From CAG-791 sp002449595 (lineage in GTDB: Bacteria > Bacillota > Clostridia > Lachnospirales > Lachnospiraceae), in the NCBI GenBank assembly GCA_946539855.1, contig CAMNHV010000007.1, positions 9,611 to 73,610 on the forward strand: 64,000 nt of DNA, read 5' to 3'. The position numbers were made by a program, and so were the translations under genes. The notes beneath the pieces are model-generated. The model saw only the letters and a list, made by a program, of their open reading frames with translations. It was not told where the DNA came from and did no database searches. This document shows positions 37,510-45,409 of this stretch, one piece after another. The stretch's first letter is position 1, and the number at the start of each line of letters is the position of its first letter.

Positions 37510-38034
37510 ATGGCAGTAAAAATCATTGAGATGATCAGCGAGGATAAGATCGAGGCGAGAGTGCGCGAGATGGCGGCCCAGATCTCGAAGGACTACGCGG
37601 GCAAGGAGGTCAGAATGATCGGCATCCTCCGCGGCGCGAGCTTCTTCATGTGCGAACTCGCGAAGAGAGTCACCGTCCCGGTGTCGATCGATTTCATGTC
37701 CGTGTCCAGCTACGGCGCGGGGACGGAATCCAGCGGCGTCGTGAAGATCGGCAAGGACCTCGACGACCCGATCGAAGGCCAGCATGTGATCGTCGTCGAG
37801 GACATCGTGGACACGGGAAGGACCCTGAGCTACCTGAAGGACTTCCTGATGCGCAGGGGCGTCGCGGACCTGAAGTTCTGCACGCTGCTCGACAAGCCGG
37901 ACCGCCGCGTCACGGACTTCGAGGTTGACTACTCCGGCTTCGTCATTCCGGATAAGTTCGTGGTCGGCTGGGGCATGGACTACGCACAGGCATATCGCAA
38001 TCTTCCTTACATCGGCGAGGTTATTTTCGAGTGA
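37510..38034 (+). CDS. hpt: Hypoxanthine phosphoribosyltransferase
   Basis: This purine-salvage enzyme makes IMP or GMP from hypoxanthine or guanine plus PRPP. The 174-residue protein has the PRPP-binding VIVVEDIVDTGRTL, the dipeptide-loop region GILRGASFFM, and late FVVGWGMDYAQAYRNLPYIGEV, all typical of HPRT. The order tilS-hpt-ftsH is the conserved Firmicutes arrangement. ftsH starts within its last codons, so the two are coupled. Confidence 0.96.
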   Translation: MAVKIIEMISEDKIEARVREMAAQISKDYAGKEVRMIGILRGASFFMCELAKRVTVPVSIDFMSVSSYGAGTESSGVVKIGKDLDDPIEGQHVIVVEDIVDTGRTLSYLKDFLMRRGVADLKFCTLLDKPDRRVTDFEVDYSGFVIPDKFVVGWGMDYAQAYRNLPYIGEVIFE

Positions 38035-39923
38035 ACAGCGACAATCAGAGAAATATGTTCGGCCGGATGTATATCTGGCTGGGGATCTTCATCGTCATCA
38101 TGTTCGTCATGCAGTACCTCCGCGGGAATTCCATCATGTCGCAGGAGCCGTACACGGCGGGCCGGCTGGAAGCCGCGCTGGAGAGCGGGGACGTAGAGAG
38201 CGTCGAGATCGCCCCCAACAGGGAGACGCCCACCGGCATGGCCAGGGTCACGCTCTCCGACGGGACGCAGAAGATCCTGTACGCGACGGACGTCACGAAG
38301 ATCGAAGATCTTGCGAAAGAGAACGGCATCGACCCGGTCGTGGACCAGGTGGAGCGCGAGAGCTGGTTCTTAAACAGCGTGCTTCCGATCCTGCTCGTCG
38401 CCGGGACGTGCATCCTGTTCTTCTTCCTCATGAACGCCCAGAACATGGGCGGCGGCGCCAACGCGAAGATGATGAACTTCGGCAAGAGCCGCGCGAAGCT
38501 CTCCGACGGGAGCGACAACGTGACGCTGGAGAACGTCGCGGGTCTGGATGAGGAAAAGGAGGACCTCCAGGAGATCATCGATTTCCTCAAAGATCCGGAG
38601 AAATACACGAAGATGGGCGCACGGATCCCGAAGGGCGTACTGCTTGAGGGCGCACCCGGCACCGGCAAGACCCTGCTCGCGAAAGCGGTCGCGGGCGAGG
38701 CGGGCGTCCCGTTCTTCTCCATCTCCGGCTCCGACTTCGTGGAGATGTTCGTCGGCGTCGGCGCATCCCGCGTGAGAGATATGTTCGAGGACGCGAAAAG
38801 GAATGCCCCCTGCATCGTATTTATCGACGAGATCGACGCTGTGGCGAGACGCCGCGGCACCGGCCTCGGCGGCGGCCATGACGAGAGAGAGCAGACGCTG
38901 AACCAGCTGCTCGTTGAGATGGACGGCTTTGGCGTCAACGAGGGGATCATCGTGATGGCGGCCACGAACCGCGTCGACATCCTCGATCCCGCGATCATGC
39001 GCCCCGGGCGCTTCGACCGCAAGATCTCCGTCGCGCCTCCGGACGTGCGCGGCAGGGAAGCGATCCTGAAAGTACACGCGAAAAACAAGCCGCTCGCAGA
39101 CAACGTCGACCTCGGCGAAGTCGCGAGAACGAGCGCGGGCTTTACCGGCGCGGACCTGGAGAACCTGATGAACGAGGCGGCGATCCGCGTCGCGCGCGAG
39201 AACCGCAGCTTTATCCGCCAGGAGGACATCAATGCCGCGCTGATCAAGATCGGGATCGGCACGGAGAAAAAGAGCCGGATCATCTCCGAGAAAGACAAGA
39301 AGATCACGGCATACCATGAGAGCGGGCATGCGATCCTTTTCCACCTGCTTCCGGACGTGGGCCCCGTGCACACGGTGTCCGTGATCCCCACAGGCAACGG
39401 CGCGGCCGGCTACACGATGCCGCTGCCGGCGAAGGATGAGATGTTCCTGACCCGCGGCAGGATGCTGCAGGACATCATGGTCAGCCTCGGCGGCCGGATC
39501 GCGGAGAAGCTGATCTTCGACGACATCACGACCGGCGCGTCCCAGGACATCAAGCAGGCGACCGCGCAGGCGCGCAAGATGGTCACACGGTACGGTTTCT
39601 CCGAGAACATCGGGACGATCAACTACGAAGAAGAGGCGGATGAAGTCTTCCTCGGCTATGACCTGGGCCACGCGAACCGCCACAGCGAGTTCATCAGCGG
39701 CGAGATCGACCGCGAGGTCCGGCGGATCGTCGACGAGTGCTACACGAAGGCGACCGAGATCATAGAGCAGAACGTCGATGTGCTTCACCGCTCCGCGGCG
39801 CTGCTGATGGAGAAGGAGAAGATCACAGGCGAGGAGTTTGCGGCGCTGTTTACTCCGGCAGACGCTAATGCATCGAAGGAATCCGAAGTACCGGCGCAGT
39901 CCGACGCCCCGGTGCAGGCCTGA
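38031..39923 (+). CDS. ftsH: ATP-dependent zinc metalloprotease FtsH
   Basis: FtsH is the membrane-anchored AAA+ protease that removes damaged membrane and regulatory proteins. The 630-residue protein has an N-terminal helix, an extracytoplasmic domain, and a second helix (VLPILLVAGTCILFFFLM). The AAA+ module follows, with Walker A GAPGTGKT at 207-214 and Walker B CIVFIDEIDAV, then the zinc site HESGH at 429-433. The C-terminal tail is Ala/Ser-rich. The GTG start overlaps the hpt stop by four bases. Confidence 0.97.
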   Translation: MNSDNQRNMFGRMYIWLGIFIVIMFVMQYLRGNSIMSQEPYTAGRLEAALESGDVESVEIAPNRETPTGMARVTLSDGTQKILYATDVTKIEDLAKENGIDPVVDQVERESWFLNSVLPILLVAGTCILFFFLMNAQNMGGGANAKMMNFGKSRAKLSDGSDNVTLENVAGLDEEKEDLQEIIDFLKDPEKYTKMGARIPKGVLLEGAPGTGKTLLAKAVAGEAGVPFFSISGSDFVEMFVGVGASRVRDMFEDAKRNAPCIVFIDEIDAVARRRGTGLGGGHDEREQTLNQLLVEMDGFGVNEGIIVMAATNRVDILDPAIMRPGRFDRKISVAPPDVRGREAILKVHAKNKPLADNVDLGEVARTSAGFTGADLENLMNEAAIRVARENRSFIRQEDINAALIKIGIGTEKKSRIISEKDKKITAYHESGHAILFHLLPDVGPVHTVSVIPTGNGAAGYTMPLPAKDEMFLTRGRMLQDIMVSLGGRIAEKLIFDDITTGASQDIKQATAQARKMVTRYGFSENIGTINYEEEADEVFLGYDLGHANRHSEFISGEIDREVRRIVDECYTKATEIIEQNVDVLHRSAALLMEKEKITGEEFAALFTPADANASKESEVPAQSDAPVQA

Positions 39924-39948
39924 CGGCTCCGGGCAGCGAAGGTCCGAT

Positions 39949-39989
39949 ATTTCACGAAAAGCCTGTCGAATGTGATACTATCGTGAAAT
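39949..39989. repeat. Inverted repeat ATTTCACGA / TCGTGAAAT
   Basis: ATTTCACGA (39949-39957) and TCGTGAAAT (39981-39989) are perfect inverted copies 23 bp apart, just downstream of ftsH. There is no T-tract, so an operator or RNA-stabilising stem is more likely than a terminator. Confidence 0.5.
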
Positions 39990-40165
39990 CTGACGGATAC
40001 TGATGTAAAACCGTTGTTAAAATGTACAAAATCGGGTCCTTGAAACTGTGAACTTTGTTGAATCGCGTCATTGTGCGGGAAAAATGCGTCTGTTATTATA
40101 ATAGACGTAAACCCCCAATACATTATAAGTTTTTTGCTATACCCCATTAGAGAATACCTTCTCGG

Positions 40166-40195
40166 TAAACCCGGCTTCCCCAAGCCGGGTTTATT
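40166..40195 (+). terminator. Strong intrinsic terminator upstream of fba
   Basis: TAAACCCGGCTT (40166-40177), loop CCCC and AAGCCGGGTTTA (40182-40193) form a perfect 12-bp stem. The A- and T-rich ends would let it work on both strands. It closes the ftsH transcript or a short RNA. Confidence 0.8.
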
Positions 40196-40230
40196 CATCT
40201 TCTGCGAGAAGCAATGAGCCTTGCACTTCT

Positions 40231-40258
40231 TTTCCACTCTTTCTAGATATGCTATAAT
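40231..40258 (+). promoter_or_regulatory. Extended -10 promoter for fba
   Basis: TGcTATAAT gives a perfect extended -10 (TATAAT at 40253-40258). The best -35 is TTTCCA (40231-40236), weak, at 16 bp. It lies about 60 bp before the fba ATG. Confidence 0.65.
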
Positions 40259-40320
40259 CGTTTGTGCTGAATAATCACAGCAAGCATTGTTTCAAATATA
40301 AAGAAAGGTGGTAAAAAATC

Positions 40321-41259
40321 ATGTCCTTAGTAACCTCTACCGAAATGTTCAAAAAAGCATATGACGGCGGCTACGCGATCGGTGCTTTCAACGTCAACAA
40401 CATGGAGATCGTCCAGGCGATTACAGAGGCGGCTGCTGAGCTGAAGAGCCCTGTCATCCTGCAGGCTTCCGCCGGCGCAAGAAAGTATGCGAACTCCATC
40501 TATCTGATGAAGCTCGTCGAGGCGGCTGTTGAGCTGCATCCCGAAATCCCGATCGTTATGCACCTGGATCACGGCGCTGATTTCGCAACCTGCAAAGACT
40601 GCGTCGACAGCGGCTTCACGTCCGTCATGATCGACTACTCCAGCCACAGCTTCGAGGAGAACATCGAGGAGTCCAGAAAGGTCGCAGAGTATGCGCATGA
40701 GCACGGCGTTGTCGTAGAGGCTGAGCTCGGAACCCTCGGCGGTGTCGAGGACGACGTCAAAGTCGCGATGGACAAGGCAATGTACACGGATCCCGACCAG
40801 GTCGAAGAGTTCGTCAAGAGGACGGGCGTCGACTCCCTCGCGATCGCGATCGGCACGAGCCACGGCGCATATAAGTTCAAACCCGGCCAGAACCCGAAGC
40901 TTCGTCTGGACATCCTCGCGGAAGTCGCGAAGAGACTCCCGGGCTTCCCGATCGTTCTGCACGGCTCTTCTTCCGTCCCGCAGGAGTACGTCCGCATCAT
41001 CAACGCGAACGGCGGCGCTCTGAAGGATGCGATCGGCATTCCGGAAGACCAGCTTCGTGAAGCGGCTAAGGGTGCGGTCTGCAAGATCAACATCGACTCC
41101 GACCTTCGCCTTGGCCTGACGGCAGGCGTGCGCCAGCACTTCGTCGAGCATCCGGATCACTTCGATCCCAGACAGTACCTGAGCGACGGCCGTGCGAACG
41201 TCAAAGCGATCGTCGCCCACAAGATCGTCGATGTTCTCGGCTCCGACAACAAGATCTGA
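40321..41259 (+). CDS. fba: Class II fructose-bisphosphate aldolase
   Basis: This zinc-dependent enzyme cleaves fructose-1,6-bisphosphate in glycolysis and runs in reverse for gluconeogenesis. The 312-residue protein has IGAFNVNNME at the start, metal ligands in HLDHG (His81, His84), VEAELGTLGG, GTSHGAYK and LHGSSSVP. The length and motifs fit the FbaA form of Firmicutes. Codons are softer than in neighbours, indicating high expression. It is a single-gene unit with its own promoter and terminator. The RBS is aaaggtgg. Confidence 0.96.
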   Translation: MSLVTSTEMFKKAYDGGYAIGAFNVNNMEIVQAITEAAAELKSPVILQASAGARKYANSIYLMKLVEAAVELHPEIPIVMHLDHGADFATCKDCVDSGFTSVMIDYSSHSFEENIEESRKVAEYAHEHGVVVEAELGTLGGVEDDVKVAMDKAMYTDPDQVEEFVKRTGVDSLAIAIGTSHGAYKFKPGQNPKLRLDILAEVAKRLPGFPIVLHGSSSVPQEYVRIINANGGALKDAIGIPEDQLREAAKGAVCKINIDSDLRLGLTAGVRQHFVEHPDHFDPRQYLSDGRANVKAIVAHKIVDVLGSDNKI

Positions 41260-41316
41260 TCTTGTATGGCGCAGTACCGCTGAAAAGTGAATGAGAGTAC
41301 AGCTTAAGGTACGAAG

Positions 41317-41346
41317 AGATCCCGGCCGGCCTGGCCGGGATCTTTG
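41317..41346 (+). terminator. Intrinsic terminator after fba
   Basis: AGATCCCGGCC (41317-41327) pairs with GGCCGGGATCT (41333-41343) around GGCCT, then TTTG. A perfect 11-bp stem. Confidence 0.8.
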
Positions 41347-41377
41347 TAAAACAGGGGTTTAGGAGAGGCGAAGAGAA

Positions 41378-42475
41378 ATGGAACTGAACATCAAACCTGC
41401 TGACAGCTGCAAATTCGACGCGGTGAGCCTCGGAGAGATCATGCTCCGGCTGGACCCGGGCGAGGGAAGGATCCGCACGGCGCGGAGCTTCAGAGCCTGG
41501 GAAGGCGGCGGCGAGTACAACGTCGTCCGCGCGCTGCATAAGTGCTTCGGGATGAAGACGTCGGTCATCACCGCGTTCGCCGACAACGAAGTAGGGCTGC
41601 TCATGAAGGACTTCATCGAGCAGGGCGGTGTGGACACTTCTCTCATCTACTGGAAGAAGACGGACGGCATCGGAAGGATCTGCCGGAACGGCATCAACTT
41701 CACGGAGCGCGGCTTCGGCATCCGCGGCGCGGTCGGCTGCTCCGACCGGGCGAACACCGCGATCTCCCAGGCGACGCCGGAGGACTTCGATTTCGAGTAC
41801 ATCTTCGGGGAGCTCGGCGTGAGATGGCTCCACACGGGCGGCATCTACGCAGCCCTCTCGGAGCAGTCCTGCGAGACGGTGATCGAGGCGATCCGGACGG
41901 CGAAAAAGTACAGCACCATCATCTCGTACGATCTCAACTACCGGCCTTCCATGTGGAACGCGATCGGCGGCCAGGCGAAGGCGCAGGAAGTCAACAAGGA
42001 GATCGCGAAGTACGTGGACGTCATGATCGGCAACGAGGAGGATTTCACGGCCTGCCTCGGGCTGCAGGTCGAGGGCAACGACTCGGACCTGAAGGAACTG
42101 AACATTGACGGCTACCGGAAGATGATCGCCGAGGCGGTGAAGATCTATCCCAACTTCAAGGTGGTCGGGACGACGCTCCGCACGGTGAAGACGGCGACCG
42201 TCAACGACTGGAAAGCGATGTGCTGGGCGGACGGGGAGATCTACATGTCCCGTGAATACAACGGGCTGGAAGTTCTGGACCGCGTCGGCAGCGGCGACTC
42301 CTTCGCCTCCGGCCTCATCTACGGCCTGATGACGACGGGCGATCCCGAGACCGCGCTGAACTACGGCGCGGCGCACGGCGCGCTCGCGATGACGACGCCA
42401 GGCGACACGTCGATGGCAGTCCTGAAGGAAGTGGAAGCCGTGATGGGCGGCGCCGGCGCGAGAGTGAAGCGCTGA
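41378..42475 (+). CDS. kdgK: PfkB-family sugar kinase, 2-keto-3-deoxygluconate kinase-like
   Basis: This 365-residue ribokinase-fold enzyme probably phosphorylates 2-keto-3-deoxygluconate or a related sugar acid. The start FDAVSLGEIMLRLDPGEGRIRTARSFRAWEGGGEYNVV is characteristic of the KdgK-like branch. The C-terminal GSGDSFASG carries the catalytic base Asp307. No uronate pathway genes are adjacent, so substrate is by similarity only; a fructokinase-like activity is an alternative given the GH32 locus at the left end. The RBS is aggagaggcgaagag. Confidence 0.8.
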   Translation: MELNIKPADSCKFDAVSLGEIMLRLDPGEGRIRTARSFRAWEGGGEYNVVRALHKCFGMKTSVITAFADNEVGLLMKDFIEQGGVDTSLIYWKKTDGIGRICRNGINFTERGFGIRGAVGCSDRANTAISQATPEDFDFEYIFGELGVRWLHTGGIYAALSEQSCETVIEAIRTAKKYSTIISYDLNYRPSMWNAIGGQAKAQEVNKEIAKYVDVMIGNEEDFTACLGLQVEGNDSDLKELNIDGYRKMIAEAVKIYPNFKVVGTTLRTVKTATVNDWKAMCWADGEIYMSREYNGLEVLDRVGSGDSFASGLIYGLMTTGDPETALNYGAAHGALAMTTPGDTSMAVLKEVEAVMGGAGARVKR

Positions 42476-42477
42476 AA

Positions 42478-42518
42478 AAACGGCGGGGCAAGGTCTGCAA
42501 GACCTTGCCCCGCCGTTT
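42478..42518. terminator. Bidirectional terminator between kdgK and murG
   Basis: A perfect 19-bp stem (42478-42496 with 42500-42518, loop GCA) has an A-run on its left and TTTGT on its right. It serves the converging kinase and murG transcripts. Confidence 0.92.
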
Positions 42519-42535
42519 GTGTTCAAGCGGCACTC

Positions 42536-43621
42536 TTATTTGCTTTTCTTGTGCCTGGATTCAGCCGCCGTATTGATGAGATCCATAATGACCGGGATCG
42601 CCTCCATCTGGCTGCTCCCGGACATGGCGTCGATGTACTTGGCGCGCTCGCAGTACACTTCGTGGACTTTCTCCACGATGACGTCCGCGAGCATGTCGTC
42701 CTCGACGACGATGCTGTAGCCCTGCGCCTCGAAGGAGCCGGCGTTGAGGATCTGGTCCCCGCGGCTTCCCGTCGTCGGCAGAGGGACGAGGATGTTGGGC
42801 TTCTTCAGCGCGAGGAGCTCGCAGATCGCGTTGGCCCCGGCGCGGGAGATGACGACGTCCGCCGCTGCGAACAGGTCCGGCAGCTCGTCTTCCACGAACT
42901 CAAACTGACGGTAGCCGGGAACCGTGAGGAGTAGGTTGTCCATCTTTTCCTTGCCGCAGATATGGATGATCTGGAATTCCGCGAGCAGGCGGTCCAGGTT
43001 CTCGCGCACGGACTTGTTGACCGAGGCCGCGCCCTGGCTGCCGCCGATGATCAGGAGGACCGGCTTGTCCGGCGAGAATCCGCAGATCTCCAGTCCCTTC
43101 TCACGGCTGCCGTGGAACAGCTCCTCGCGGATCGGCGTGCCGGTCAGCACCGCCTTGCCGGAGGGCAGGTCGTTCATGGTCTCCGGGAAGTTGCAGCAGA
43201 TCTTCTTCGCGGCGCGGAAGCACAGCTTGTTCGCGAGGCCCGGCGTCATGTCGGACTCGTGGATGATGCTCGGGATGCGCAGCATCGCGCCGGCCTGCAC
43301 GACGGGCACGCTCACGTAGCCGCCCTTGGAGAAGATGACGTCCGGCTTGATCTTCCGGAGGATCCTGTGCGCCTCTCCGAGGCCGCGAATGACGCGGAAC
43401 GGGTCGCTGAAATTCTTGGGATCAAAATAGCGGCGGAGCTTGCCGGTCTCGATCTCGTAATACGGCAGGCCCTGATCGCGGATCAGCTGTTTCTCGATCC
43501 CGTTCTTTGATCCGATATAAAACACTTCATAGCCGTCCTTCACGAGGTAGGGCAGCAGCGCCAGATGCGGCGTGACATGACCGGCGGTTCCCCCGCCGGT
43601 CAGAACGATTTTCTTGCTCAT
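42536..43621 (-). CDS. murG: UDP-GlcNAc:lipid I transferase MurG
   Basis: MurG adds GlcNAc to lipid I to form lipid II on the inner face of the membrane. The 361-residue protein starts MSKKIVLTGGGTAGHV, with the glycine-rich loop near residues 8-14. It has the second G-loop IIGGSQGAASVN and the UDP-binding SRAGANAICELLALKKPNILVPLP. It stands outside a division/cell-wall cluster. Its ATG shares a base with the stop of the TSCPD gene (TAATG), so translation is coupled. Upstream in-frame sequence is the TSCPD gene in another frame and is not part of MurG. Confidence 0.94.
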   Translation of the reverse strand: MSKKIVLTGGGTAGHVTPHLALLPYLVKDGYEVFYIGSKNGIEKQLIRDQGLPYYEIETGKLRRYFDPKNFSDPFRVIRGLGEAHRILRKIKPDVIFSKGGYVSVPVVQAGAMLRIPSIIHESDMTPGLANKLCFRAAKKICCNFPETMNDLPSGKAVLTGTPIREELFHGSREKGLEICGFSPDKPVLLIIGGSQGAASVNKSVRENLDRLLAEFQIIHICGKEKMDNLLLTVPGYRQFEFVEDELPDLFAAADVVISRAGANAICELLALKKPNILVPLPTTGSRGDQILNAGSFEAQGYSIVVEDDMLADVIVEKVHEVYCERAKYIDAMSGSSQMEAIPVIMDLINTAAESRHKKSK

Positions 43622-43863
43622 TATGCGATTGCTTTCCTCAGTGCTTTTGCGAGCTGGTCCGGGCAGGAGGTGGATTTGAAGCCGCAGCGCGTGCCTTCGA
43701 CGCGCTCGATGACGTCTTCCGCCTTCATTCCGACGACGAGCTTGCTGATTCCCTGTGTGTTGCCGTGGCATCCGCCGTGGAAGCGCACGGACTGAATGAT
43801 ATGATTCTCATCGACCTCCAGGTCGATCTGAGAGGAGCAGGTCCCCTGTGTGTAGTAAGTCAT
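43621..43863 (-). CDS. TSCPD-domain protein (TIGR03905-like), unknown function
   Basis: This 80-residue protein matches the small conserved family ending in TSCPDQLAKAL. It contains GTCSSQIDLEVDENHIIQSVRFHGGCHGN and GTRCGFKSTSCPDQLA, with four conserved cysteines (two in CSS/GGC, two in RC/SC) that could bind metal. A similar domain occurs at the end of some ribonucleotide reductases. The ATG follows aggaactcacc and a good promoter. It precedes and is coupled to murG. Function is unknown. Confidence 0.85.
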   Translation of the reverse strand: MTYYTQGTCSSQIDLEVDENHIIQSVRFHGGCHGNTQGISKLVVGMKAEDVIERVEGTRCGFKSTSCPDQLAKALRKAIA

Positions 43864-43918
43864 GGTGAGTTCCTTTCTCTGTGATGCAAAAACAAATGAT
43901 GCCGCTTCACGGGATACG

Positions 43919-43947
43919 ATAATAATGCCGTTTGCCGCGTAATTCAA
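43919..43947 (-). promoter_or_regulatory. Promoter for the TSCPD-murG pair (minus strand)
   Basis: On the minus strand, TTGAAT (43947-43942) and TATTAT (43924-43919) are 17 bp apart, with the predicted start about 50 nt before the TSCPD ATG. This separates TSCPD-murG from the flavodiiron gene upstream. Confidence 0.65.
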
Positions 43948-43971
43948 GCCGCAGCATTCTGGCAGTGACAG

Positions 43972-45168
43972 TTACATCTGCGCGACAGCGGTCGTGAATG
44001 CGTCGAGCGCGTCCGCGTCCTTTTCGGTGAGAGCGCTCTTGATCGTCAGCACGTTGTCGAGAACCGTGACGTCCTTAAGCTTGCCCAGCTCCTCGGCAAT
44101 CAGCTTGCCGGAGACGGGCGCCCAGGAGCCGTTCTGCGCGATCGCGAACTTCCTGTTCTTGACGGCCAGCGCCTGCATATCGGTGAGGAGCGCGTGCATC
44201 GGAGGATAGATCCCGTTGTTGTAAGTGGGGCAGAAGAGGACGATCGTCCCGCAGCGCCAGATCTCAGCGATCAGCGAGGAGACGTGCGTCTTCGATACGT
44301 CGTAGACGAAGACGTTCTTGCCGCTCTTCTCGCGGATCTGCACGGCGGCAGCTTCCGCGGCGCTCGCGGTGTGGCCGTACAGAGAGGCGTAGATCAGGAT
44401 GACGTCGTCGTGCTCGGGCGTGCAGGTGCTCCACTTCTGGTACTTGTCGATAAACCACGCGATGTTCTCGCGCCAGATGGGACCGTGCAGCGGCAGGATG
44501 CAGCGGATGTCGAGGCCGGCCGCCTTCTTCAGGACTGCCTGGACCTGCGGGCCGTATTTGCCGACGATGTTGGCGTAGTATCTGCGCGCGTCCGCGAGAT
44601 AGTGGGAGGCGAAGTCATAGTCATCCGCAAAGATGCTGCCCTCGAACGCCCCGAACGTGCCGAACGCGTCCGCTGAAAACAGCGCGCCCGTCGCGTCGTC
44701 ATAAGCCATGAGGACTTCCGGCCAGTGCACCATCGGCGCCGCCACGAAGTGGAACGTGTGGCTGCCGGAAGAGAGCGTGTCGCCTTCCTTGACGACGAGC
44801 TTGTTCGCGCCGTCCAGCCCCGGGAAGAACTGCCCGAGCAGCGTGAAGGTCTTCGCGCCGCCGACGAGCGTGACGTTCGGATAGAGCTTTACCACCTGGC
44901 TGATCAGGGCGCAGTGGTCGGGCTCCATGTGAAGGATCACGAGATAGTCCGGTGCCTTGCCTTCCAGCGCGGCCTCGAGATTCTCAAAATACTGGTCCGC
45001 GACAGAGACGTCTGCGGTGTCGAACAGGACGGTCTTCTCGTCCTTGACGATATAGCTGTTGTATGTGACGCCGTCCGGCAGCGGGAACAGGTTCTCAAAC
45101 AGCGCAAGTCTCCTGTCGCTTCCGCCGATCCAGAAGATATCCTTCGCGGCCTCGTGAATGTTGACCAT
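43972..45168 (-). CDS. fprA: A-type flavodiiron protein (FprA-like)
   Basis: Flavodiiron proteins reduce oxygen to water, or nitric oxide to nitrous oxide, protecting anaerobes. The 398-residue protein has a metallo-lactamase-like diiron domain with HMEPDH (His80, Glu82, Asp84, His85), then HWPEVLMAY and a late LPLHGPIW ligand. A C-terminal flavodoxin domain from about residue 255 shows the FMN loop YASLYGHTASAAE. No rubredoxin is fused, so this is class A. The ATG follows ggaggtcgtatc. Confidence 0.95.
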   Translation of the reverse strand: MVNIHEAAKDIFWIGGSDRRLALFENLFPLPDGVTYNSYIVKDEKTVLFDTADVSVADQYFENLEAALEGKAPDYLVILHMEPDHCALISQVVKLYPNVTLVGGAKTFTLLGQFFPGLDGANKLVVKEGDTLSSGSHTFHFVAAPMVHWPEVLMAYDDATGALFSADAFGTFGAFEGSIFADDYDFASHYLADARRYYANIVGKYGPQVQAVLKKAAGLDIRCILPLHGPIWRENIAWFIDKYQKWSTCTPEHDDVILIYASLYGHTASAAEAAAVQIREKSGKNVFVYDVSKTHVSSLIAEIWRCGTIVLFCPTYNNGIYPPMHALLTDMQALAVKNRKFAIAQNGSWAPVSGKLIAEELGKLKDVTVLDNVLTIKSALTEKDADALDAFTTAVAQM

Positions 45169-45265
45169 GATACGACCTCCGTATGATTTGAATTTGTATA
45201 TATCCTCGATTACAATAGAAATGCTGCCGACGAAGGACTCCTTCGCGGCTGCCAACTCACAGTAT

Positions 45266-45295
45266 ATCATACCCGCGCGCCTCGCGTGCGCACAA
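45266..45295 (-). promoter_or_regulatory. Promoter candidate for the flavodiiron gene (minus strand)
   Basis: On the minus strand, TTGTGC (45295-45290) and TATGAT (45271-45266) are 18 bp apart. The predicted leader is about 90 nt. The spacer is almost entirely a GC-rich repeated element. Confidence 0.5.
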
Positions 45296-45355
45296 CTGAT
45301 CGGCCGGTTCGAAGCGGCATGATCAGGCGATGACATTCACGCGCACCTCGCGTGC
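45274..45355. repeat. Two 16-bp copies of CGCGC(G/A)CCTCGCGTGC in the fprA-nudC intergenic region
   Basis: The element occurs at 45274-45289 and 45340-45355 in the same orientation, with one mismatch, 66 bp apart. The first copy fills the spacer between the proposed -35 and -10 of the flavodiiron promoter, and the second lies upstream, towards nudC. Confidence 0.6.
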
Positions 45356-45409
45356 AAACAGTCTGGATTCGCGGCGAAAAATGTTTTTCACGCGGACAGG
45401 AGAAAGACC

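Larger units (their letters stand above)
39924..40320. other. 397-bp AT-rich non-coding region between ftsH and fba
   Basis: No credible ORF is present. The stretch holds a 9-bp inverted repeat (39949-39989), a TATAAT at 40097-40102 with only a weak -35 (TTGTGC, 20-bp spacer), a strong terminator at 40166-40195, and the extended -10 promoter of fba. A short independent transcript between 40.1 and 40.2 kb is possible. Confidence 0.55.
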
